A DNA stretch of 5,010 nucleotides. It comes from JACCYQ01 sp036675565. Lineage in GTDB: Bacteria; Bacteroidota; Bacteroidia; Chitinophagales; Chitinophagaceae. Where the stretch lies: NCBI GenBank assembly GCA_036675565.1, contig JAKFER010000001.1, positions 1 to 5,010 on the forward strand. The letters run 5' to 3'. Every line of letters starts with the position of its first letter. Position 1 is the first letter of the stretch. Shown here one piece after another: positions 1-5,010 of the stretch. The notes below the pieces were generated by a model that had not been told where the DNA came from, ran no database searches, and saw only the letters and a program-made list of their open reading frames with translations. The position numbers and the translations under genes are program-made.

Positions 1-2
1 AT

Positions 3-1148
3 TATTTGTATGGGCAAAGCCCCTGGTTTAAGGATTCGCTATTTCATTATTTACCAACAAAAATAATTTCAGGTACATCAACTGGATATGATACTATTAA
101 GAATTACTACGTCTTTGACTGGCGAAACCTAGTTCCAGAATTCAATTCATCTGAGTTTTCAATTTTACAAGAGCTTGAAGAAAAGAATATAATTGCAACA
201 CCCTTATTAATGAAAAAAAGCGTTGATGGAATTCTGGACTTGGAAAGCTATAAAATGGATTATGGTTATTTTAATTCCAATCAGATTTATCCTAAAATTG
301 GTAAAACAAAAATTGGTAATAGTAATAATTTTGAAAATCGAATTTATTTTGAAAAATATGATTCAATTGGAAATATTATTGAGCAACGAAAAGCAAACGA
401 CATTGTTGAAACATATATATATGGGTATGGAAATTCATTCCCAGTAGCTAAAATTGTTGGAGCAACTTATGCAAATGCTGTATCATTTATTGATCCTATA
501 ATTTTAAACAATGCGAATGGTCAATATACTGATGCCCAGATCAGGACTGAATTAAACAAAATAAGGATAGGACTATCATCTACACAGGCATTGGTTTACA
601 CTTATACTTATAAGCCACTTATAGGTGTAACGTCAGAAACAGATCCGAATAACAGAACAACTTATTATGAGTATGATGGTTTTGGTCGTTTAAAATTAAT
701 CAGGGATTTTAATGAGAATATCTTAAAGCAAATTTGTTATAATTATAACGGGGATGCTGTAACATGTTCTCTAAATACATTACCTGAATGGATTTTTTCT
801 GGGAATTATCGTTGTGTTAAAAATGGCAGCAATCAAAACACAGGTTACCAGGAAAAGGAAGAGATTGACATAAATCTATACAGTCATACATATAATCAAA
901 CACGTTGGGTTGATAATGGTTATAATATTACTGCATGCCCTTTACCTCCCTCATGCAGTCCCAGTAATTGTACCGGAGTAAATAAAAAATGTGTCAATAA
1001 TAATTGTGAAACTGGCATCAGGGTAAATACTGACTCATACTATGATTCTGGCATGAATAAATGGGCCTGTGTTTACCATTATGAATGGAGTGATGGGAGC
1101 TGGAGTCAAAACTATATTCAATATTCAAATTTTGCTTGCCCATTTTAA
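3..1148 (+). CDS. RHS/YD-repeat-like protein, C-terminal part with cysteine-rich tail (5' partial)
   Basis: Seen: the frame is open from the left edge to TAA at 1146-1148. The TTG at 6 is only the first possible start in view; codon 3-5 (Tyr) is in frame and the sequence reads as mid-protein, so the gene begins outside the window. Numbering from that TTG, RHS/YD-type motifs are YDSIGNIIEQ (118-127), TYIYGYGNSFPVAKI (136-150) and YYEYDGFGRLKLIRD (220-234). From about residue 244 the protein changes character: all ten cysteines I find lie between 244 and 378, including a tight C-x4-C-x6-C-x4-C block at 317-334, and the last residues are Cys-Pro-Phe. Known: these YD motifs are typical of Bacteroidota RHS-like proteins, usually large and extracytoplasmic. 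Inferred: the cysteine tail is a natural, probably disulfide-bonded C-terminal domain and not a truncation scar. The small exported-protein gene follows after 11 bases, suggesting co-transcription. The exact function is unknown; toxin delivery, adhesion or a cell-surface role are all possible. Confidence 0.85.
   Translation, partial: YLYGQSPWFKDSLFHYLPTKIISGTSTGYDTIKNYYVFDWRNLVPEFNSSEFSILQELEEKNIIATPLLMKKSVDGILDLESYKMDYGYFNSNQIYPKIGKTKIGNSNNFENRIYFEKYDSIGNIIEQRKANDIVETYIYGYGNSFPVAKIVGATYANAVSFIDPIILNNANGQYTDAQIRTELNKIRIGLSSTQALVYTYTYKPLIGVTSETDPNNRTTYYEYDGFGRLKLIRDFNENILKQICYNYNGDAVTCSLNTLPEWIFSGNYRCVKNGSNQNTGYQEKEEIDINLYSHTYNQTRWVDNGYNITACPLPPSCSPSNCTGVNKKCVNNNCETGIRVNTDSYYDSGMNKWACVYHYEWSDGSWSQNYIQYSNFACPF
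954..1145 (+). other. Cysteine-rich C-terminal domain of the upstream RHS-like protein
   Basis: The last 64 codons contain six cysteines at residues 317, 322, 329, 334, 355 and 378 (numbered from the TTG at 6). The first four form a C-x4-C-x6-C-x4-C block reading roughly 'C..(N)C.G..KKCVNNNCE.G', followed by an aromatic-rich stretch (YHYEWSDGSWSQNY) and the terminal Cys-Pro-Phe. Spacing of this kind is common in small disulfide-knotted extracellular modules. No named family is assigned. Cysteines at 244, 254, 270 and 311, just upstream, may belong to a preceding module in the same tail. Confidence 0.6.
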
Positions 1149-1159
1149 AACTATAAAAC
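1149..1159 (+). promoter_or_regulatory. A-rich, Shine-Dalgarno-free translation start region of the small gene
   Basis: Only 11 bases separate the TAA of the upstream gene from ATG 1160, and they are almost all A/T with no purine-rich GGAG-type site. A/T-rich leaders without a Shine-Dalgarno sequence are usual in Bacteroidota. The short gap leaves no obvious room for a separate promoter, so read-through from the upstream gene is the simplest explanation. Confidence 0.4.
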
Positions 1160-1213
1160 ATGCGAATATTCTTCTTATTCATCACACTTATTATTTTTTT
1201 GAAAGTAAATGCA
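1160..1213 (+). other. Sec signal peptide of the small helical protein
   Basis: Codons 1-18 give Met-Arg followed by an uninterrupted Phe/Leu/Ile/Thr stretch to residue 14, then Lys-Val-Asn-Ala before Gln19. This is a compact signal peptidase I type signal with no lipobox cysteine. It places the mature protein in the periplasm or outside the cell. Confidence 0.8.
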
Positions 1214-1498
1214 CAGGATAGTGAAATTAAATTCCTGGTGTCGGATAAAATTATTCAAAAAATGAATGATTCTTTGGCTTTGTCCAAACTTCAACAAAAT
1301 AGAATCAGAGCTATAAATATCTTTTTACATGAAAAAAAAATGGTTGTCCGTCGCCAGAGTCAAGGCAATGAAGACATATTAACTGATCAGATTCAAAAAA
1401 TTGAAAGCACTCGTGATTCATTATATAAGCCGGTGCTTAGTGCAGAACAGTTTGAGGTGTACAGGCAAAAGAAAAGGTATCTGATTGGCATAAATTAA
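1160..1498 (+). CDS. Small exported helical protein with two LSxxQ motifs (CpxP/Spy-like?)
   Basis: Seen: 112 residues, ATG at 1160, TAA at 1496-1498. The N-terminus is a clear Sec signal peptide: M-R followed by a hydrophobic stretch (about residues 3-16), then V-N-A|Q with likely cleavage after Ala18. The mature part, about 94 residues, is charged, has no cysteine and looks largely alpha-helical, with helices around 28-66 and 70-109. Two similar motifs, LSKLQ (41-45) and LSAEQ (93-97), resemble the LTxxQ motif of periplasmic CpxP/Spy-type proteins, though both have Ser where Thr is usual. Known: LTxxQ proteins are small periplasmic chaperones or stress sensors. Inferred: this one may assist the RHS-like proteins encoded on either side, since it sits 11 bases after one and 24 bases before the next. 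I recall similar small exported proteins beside RHS-like genes in Bacteroidota but cannot verify this here. The start is supported by the signal peptide; no Shine-Dalgarno sequence is visible, as is normal in this phylum. Confidence 0.85.
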   Translation: MRIFFLFITLIIFLKVNAQDSEIKFLVSDKIIQKMNDSLALSKLQQNRIRAINIFLHEKKMVVRRQSQGNEDILTDQIQKIESTRDSLYKPVLSAEQFEVYRQKKRYLIGIN

Positions 1499-1522
1499 AA
1501 ATAAACCAAACAAAACTGCTTT
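1499..1522 (+). promoter_or_regulatory. A-rich, Shine-Dalgarno-free leader of the large RHS gene
   Basis: This 24-base gap is rich in A (AAACCAAACAAAA-type sequence) and contains no Shine-Dalgarno site, no inverted repeat and no clear Bacteroidota -7 box (TAnnTTTG). It reads as a simple intercistronic leader, supporting co-transcription of the small exported protein with the large RHS gene. Confidence 0.4.
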
Positions 1523-1597
1523 ATGTTTAAATACCAGTTTAAAACTTTGTTTGTAGTATTAGTAAAAATATTATTTGCTACAAATTTCATATTAGCT
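1523..1597 (+). other. Sec signal peptide of the large RHS protein
   Basis: The first 25 codons encode a short basic N-terminus with Lys3 and Lys7, a hydrophobic core from about residue 8 to 24 interrupted by one Lys (15), and Ile-Leu-Ala before Gln26. This fits cleavage by signal peptidase I. No lipobox cysteine follows, so it is not a lipoprotein signal. It also supports ATG 1523 as the true start. Export through the inner membrane is therefore likely; how the protein would cross the outer membrane is not shown here. Confidence 0.75.
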
Positions 1598-4500
1598 CAA
1601 AATCCCAGAAATGTTCCTGCGGTTTATAATAATAATCCAACCATAAATTATGTCCGTATATGGGATGCAAGTTCGCCTCAAACAGATCCTAATCTTATGA
1701 TGATAAAGCCTGTCAGAGATGTTAAGCAATCAACACAATACTTCGATGGTTTGGGCAGACCTGTTCAAACAGTTATCAAGCAAGGATCTTTAATTACTGG
1801 AGGTACTGCGGTGGATTTAGTGAGTGCGGTGGAATATGATGAATTTGGCAGGGAGCAGTTTTCATATTTACCATTTGCATCGACGGCAACTGACGGTACC
1901 CAAAATAATGGTTTATTTAAATTAAATCCATTTCAGCAGCAGGCATCCTTTTATTCAAACTCAGATGTAAATAAAAATCCAATAGCAGGCCAGACAGAAA
2001 CATTTTTTTATGGTCAAACAGTTTTTGAATCATCTCCAATGAACAGAGTTCAAAAATCAATGTCCCCTGGAAATAGTTGGAGCGGCAGCTCCCGTGGTGT
2101 TGAAATGAAATACTGGTTTAATACTTCAACTGATTCTGTAAGAATATGGAATGTAACAAATGGCACGCTTCCAAATTTTGGAACTTATTCGACTCCAGCT
2201 GTTTATTCTGCTGGGGAATTGTATAAAAATATTACCGTTGATGAACATAACAAACAGGTGATTGAATTTAAAGACAAGGAAGGCAAAGTAATTTTAAAAA
2301 AGGTTCAGATTGGTACAGTTACAGATGCAGGTACAGGCAGTGGCCATGCCAACTGGCTATGTACTTATTATATATATGATGATCTGGGAAATCTTCGTGC
2401 GGTAATTCAACCAGAAGGAGTAAAATTATTGGATGAAAATAACTGGTCAAATTGTAATCCGATTAATATCACAACATATCCTGCAATTTTATCAGAACAA
2501 ACTTTCCGTTACGAATATGATCATCGTAACAGGATGATCATGAAAAAAGTACCTGGTGCAGGTGAGGTTTATATGGTCTATGATGCCAGGGACAGGTTGG
2601 TGATGACGCAAGACGCCAACTTACGTACTGCCAATAAATGGATGGTGACGCTCTATGATGCGCTGAACCGGCCGGTGCAAACAGGCTTATTAAAAAATAG
2701 CTGGAATAATAAAACCTTTGAACAACACCGCACGGCCGCCACACCCAGCCCATTGCCGTCAAGTTTTTCTGATTATCCTTTTAGTGTAAACAACACAGCA
2801 ACAACAACCTATTGGGACATACTTACCCTAAACGGATATGATACCTATACAACCATACCTTCAGGAAGTGGATTAAATAACTCAATAGACAACGCACATG
2901 CTGGGCATACTTTAGCCTTGAATACTTCTCCGGATTATGCAGAAGCCATTCCGTCATCTGCGTCTACACTTACCCGTGGCTTGGTTACATGGAGTCAGAC
3001 AAGAGTGCTGGAGACTTCCACTTTTCTATATGCTGTTAATATTTATGACGATAAGGGAAGACTGGTGCAGGTTAAATCCACCAATTTAAATGGGAGTGAT
3101 GTGATGACCACCCAATACAGCTGGTCCGGTCAACCATTAATTTCATTACATAAGCAAATTATTACCGGCACAGGTGCACAAACCACCATTACGGTTAGCC
3201 GCATGCATTATGATGAACTCGGCAGGCTGGCAAAAACAGAAAAGAAATTACAGCATACTTTAGTTAATGGGAATGCGATGTCTGCTTATAAGACAATTGC
3301 TGAAAATAAATATGATGCACTGGGTCAGTTAAAATCTAAAAAGCTGGCACCAGCCTTTAACAGCAATGCAGGATTGGAAACCCTGGCTTATGATTACAAT
3401 ATCCGTGGCTGGATGCTGGGGATGAACAGGGGCTATTTATCAACTAATGGGCAGAGTGGAAGCACCAAATTTGGTTTTGAACTGGGCTATGATAAAACAG
3501 TAAACAAATCCAACCAGGTCTTTGCTGGTACAGGAATGTTTAATGGAAACATCACCGGCATGGTATGGAAAAGCGATGGCGATGATGTAAGGCGTATATA
3601 TGACTTTACTTATGACAATGCCAATCGTTTATTAAAAGGGGATTTTAAACAGGATAATGGTGGTACAACGTGGAATAAAACCATCATGGACTATAGCATG
3701 AAAATGGGTGATGGTGCTCTTGCAACTTCCGCTTATGATGCTAATGGGAATATCAAAAAAATGATACAGTATGGCTGGAGAATGGGCGAAAGCAATTTAA
3801 CGCCGATTGATAACCTTACCTATAATTACATGGCAGGTAGCAATAAGCTATTGAATGTTAAAGATGACAATAATGTCGCTGATACAAAACTGGGTGACTT
3901 CAGAACATCAACTCTTCACCCCGTACAAAGTAAAACATCTTCAACTGTCGATTACAGTTATGATGAAAATGGTAACCTGGTAAAGGATCTGAACAAAGAT
4001 ATCATCACCAGTGCCGGTACTAATGGAATTGTGTACAATCACCTGAATTTACCTCAGACGATAACAATTAAAAATGCCACTACTAATAAAGGCACCATTA
4101 ATTATACTTATGACGCTGCCGGTAACAAACTGAAAAAAGAAACCAGCGAACCAGCCAGCAGTGCAAATAATAATACCAGTACTATTACTACAACTTTTTA
4201 CATCGGTGAATTTGTGTACGAAAGCAAATCAGTAAACGGCACACCTGTATATACTAACAAATTACAGATTGGAGGACATGAAGAGGGTAGAATAAGAGCG
4301 CAATATAATAATTCTGGTTCTCCACATTCGACTACAGGCTTTGCCTATGATTATATGCTGAAAGATCATCTGGGAAATGTAAGAATGGTTCTCAGTGATG
4401 AGGCACAAACAAATCAATACATAGCAGCTACCCTGGAACCAACAACAATTACAACAGAAGAAATTTATTATGACAACTTAAGTAATACACAATACACCAA

Positions 4501-5010
4501 ACCCTCCTGGTTCAGTGATCCTTTATATAATACGAGCACAAAAGTGGCTCGGGTAAAAAATGCTGCGGGATCCCAAAAAGTAGGACCCAGTATTTTATTA
4601 AAAGTAATGGCAGGTGATACCTATAATATTCGGGTAGCCAGTGGATGGAACAGTGCAAGTTCCGCTACCAACAGTAATACGGCAGTGATAACAGATTTAG
4701 TGGGTTTGTTAAGTGGAAATCTTGCAGGTGCCAGTGGAGGAAAAGTAACCCAAACTCAATTACAAAATAGCAGTAGTGGCCTGAATGCAGGAATAACAAG
4801 TTTTGCAAACAGCCAGACAACCAGTGGCAATAAACCCAAAGCATATATTAACTGGGTGTTGTTTGACGAACAGTTTAAAGTTGCAAAAGATAAAAATGGT
4901 TTTATTATTGCCAGTGGTTACAGCGGTTTTCAACAAGTAGGGGCTAATGGTGTAACCACCCCGCATGAAATTTCCAATCTGCTTGTAAATAATAGTGGTT
5001 ATCTATATAT
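1523..5010 (+). CDS. DUF6443-type RHS/YD-repeat secreted protein (3' partial)
   Basis: Seen: read codon by codon, the frame is open from ATG 1523 to the right edge (1162 codons, no stop). Residues 1-25 form a signal peptide ending I-L-A|Q. NYVRIW (42-47), QYFDGLGRPVQTV (72-84) and YDEFGREQF (105-113) mark a DUF6443-like domain at roughly 42-180. YD-type motifs then recur, for example YDDLGNLRAV (285), YEYDHRNRM (330), YDDKGRLVQV (508), YDELGRLAKT (563), YDALGQLKSK (597), YDENGNLVKD (813) and YDAAGNKLKK (865). FNGNITGMVW (673-682), KDHLGNVRMVLSDE (947-960), LKVMAGD (1026-1032) and KPKAYINWVLFDEQFK (1104-1119) match the usual pre-closure region of Bacteroidota RHS proteins. Known: RHS repeats build a beta-shell that can enclose a variable C-terminal domain, often a toxin. 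Inferred: the gene should continue several hundred codons to an RHS-associated core ('YPFG' and 'DP.GR' type motifs) and a tip domain. I find only two cysteines (280, 311), unlike the tail of the upstream RHS-like gene. Whether it is a toxin or has another surface role cannot be decided from the part present. Confidence 0.93.
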   Translation, partial: MFKYQFKTLFVVLVKILFATNFILAQNPRNVPAVYNNNPTINYVRIWDASSPQTDPNLMMIKPVRDVKQSTQYFDGLGRPVQTVIKQGSLITGGTAVDLVSAVEYDEFGREQFSYLPFASTATDGTQNNGLFKLNPFQQQASFYSNSDVNKNPIAGQTETFFYGQTVFESSPMNRVQKSMSPGNSWSGSSRGVEMKYWFNTSTDSVRIWNVTNGTLPNFGTYSTPAVYSAGELYKNITVDEHNKQVIEFKDKEGKVILKKVQIGTVTDAGTGSGHANWLCTYYIYDDLGNLRAVIQPEGVKLLDENNWSNCNPINITTYPAILSEQTFRYEYDHRNRMIMKKVPGAGEVYMVYDARDRLVMTQDANLRTANKWMVTLYDALNRPVQTGLLKNSWNNKTFEQHRTAATPSPLPSSFSDYPFSVNNTATTTYWDILTLNGYDTYTTIPSGSGLNNSIDNAHAGHTLALNTSPDYAEAIPSSASTLTRGLVTWSQTRVLETSTFLYAVNIYDDKGRLVQVKSTNLNGSDVMTTQYSWSGQPLISLHKQIITGTGAQTTITVSRMHYDELGRLAKTEKKLQHTLVNGNAMSAYKTIAENKYDALGQLKSKKLAPAFNSNAGLETLAYDYNIRGWMLGMNRGYLSTNGQSGSTKFGFELGYDKTVNKSNQVFAGTGMFNGNITGMVWKSDGDDVRRIYDFTYDNANRLLKGDFKQDNGGTTWNKTIMDYSMKMGDGALATSAYDANGNIKKMIQYGWRMGESNLTPIDNLTYNYMAGSNKLLNVKDDNNVADTKLGDFRTSTLHPVQSKTSSTVDYSYDENGNLVKDLNKDIITSAGTNGIVYNHLNLPQTITIKNATTNKGTINYTYDAAGNKLKKETSEPASSANNNTSTITTTFYIGEFVYESKSVNGTPVYTNKLQIGGHEEGRIRAQYNNSGSPHSTTGFAYDYMLKDHLGNVRMVLSDEAQTNQYIAATLEPTTITTEEIYYDNLSNTQYTKPSWFSDPLYNTSTKVARVKNAAGSQKVGPSILLKVMAGDTYNIRVASGWNSASSATNSNTAVITDLVGLLSGNLAGASGGKVTQTQLQNSSSGLNAGITSFANSQTTSGNKPKAYINWVLFDEQFKVAKDKNGFIIASGYSGFQQVGANGVTTPHEISNLLVNNSGYLY
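2375..4400 (+). repeat. Degenerate YD/RHS protein-repeat array
   Basis: Within the large gene, units of the pattern Y-D-x-x-G/N-x-x recur at codons starting near 2375, 2516, 3044, 3209, 3311, 3389, 3611, 3734, 3959 and 4109, ending with the KDHLGNVRMVL motif at 4361. Spacing is irregular, from roughly 80 to over 500 bases, and the units are diverged at DNA level. They are protein-fold repeats and not recent tandem DNA duplications. In the RHS family such strands wind into a large hollow beta-shell. The widest gap (about 2640-3040) also holds a further related motif, YDALNRPVQT, near 2657. Confidence 0.75.

Noticed and set aside
6..8. TTG as the start of the first gene
   Set aside because: The frame is open to the left edge and the sequence around it reads as the interior of an RHS-like protein with no signal peptide; it is only the first permissible start codon in view.
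223..447. Possible 74-residue + strand gene in another frame
   Set aside because: It lies wholly inside the RHS-like coding region, has a composition typical of a shifted AT-rich frame, and shows no motif.
1149..1522. The upstream RHS-like gene and the large RHS gene as halves of one frameshifted gene
   Set aside because: A complete signal-peptide-bearing gene lies between them, the large gene has its own signal peptide and N-terminal domain, and the upstream protein has its own distinctive C-terminal tail.
2667..2676. Perfect 10-base palindrome ACCGGCCGGT as a possible operator or recombination site
   Set aside because: It falls within codons for Asn-Arg-Pro-Val of a conserved YDALNRPVQT motif, so protein coding explains it, and no second copy was noticed nearby.
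2538..2762. Possible 74-residue gene on the - strand
   Set aside because: It sits opposite the locally GC-rich part of the large RHS gene, where antisense stop codons are rarer. Its Trp/Ser/His-rich translation matches nothing I recognise, while the + frame has clear YD motifs here.
4760..4966. Possible 68-residue gene on the - strand with a hydrophobic, Cys-containing product
   Set aside because: It is antisense to the well-matched KPKAYINWVLFDEQFK region of the RHS gene; the apparent hydrophobicity follows from the complement of polar codons.

Overview
The window looks like a Bacteroidota genome, most likely a Chitinophagaceae/Sphingobacteriia-type organism. Three things point there: RHS/YD-repeat proteins of the type usually annotated 'DUF6443 domain-containing' or 'RHS repeat-associated' in that phylum, AT-rich DNA with A-rich and Shine-Dalgarno-free start regions, and Sec signal peptides ending in -A|Q. 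This placement rests on recalled family features, not on a database search.

Three genes fill the window, all on the + strand and tightly packed. (1) Positions 1-1148 hold the C-terminal part of an RHS-like protein. Its 5' end lies off the left edge, and it ends in a cysteine-rich tail. (2) After 11 bases comes a 112-residue exported helical protein (1160-1498) with two L-S-x-x-Q motifs, reminiscent of small periplasmic CpxP/Spy-type proteins. (3) After 24 bases starts a very large RHS/YD-repeat protein (1523 to beyond 5010). Its reading frame stays open for 1162 codons to the right edge. It has a signal peptide, a DUF6443-like N-terminal domain, a long array of YD-type motifs, and the 'KDHLGNVRMVL' motif with the region that normally precedes the RHS core closure. 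The core closure, variable C-terminal tip and any immunity gene would lie to the right and cannot be seen.

The spacing suggests one transcription unit. Genes 2 and 3 both carry their own signal peptides; the N-terminus of gene 1 is not visible. A plausible reading, not proven here, is a set of secreted or surface proteins: two different classes of RHS-like shell protein with a small exported helper between them. No RNA genes, mobile elements, CRISPR arrays, promoters or terminators could be supported, and no intergenic stretch exceeds 24 bases.
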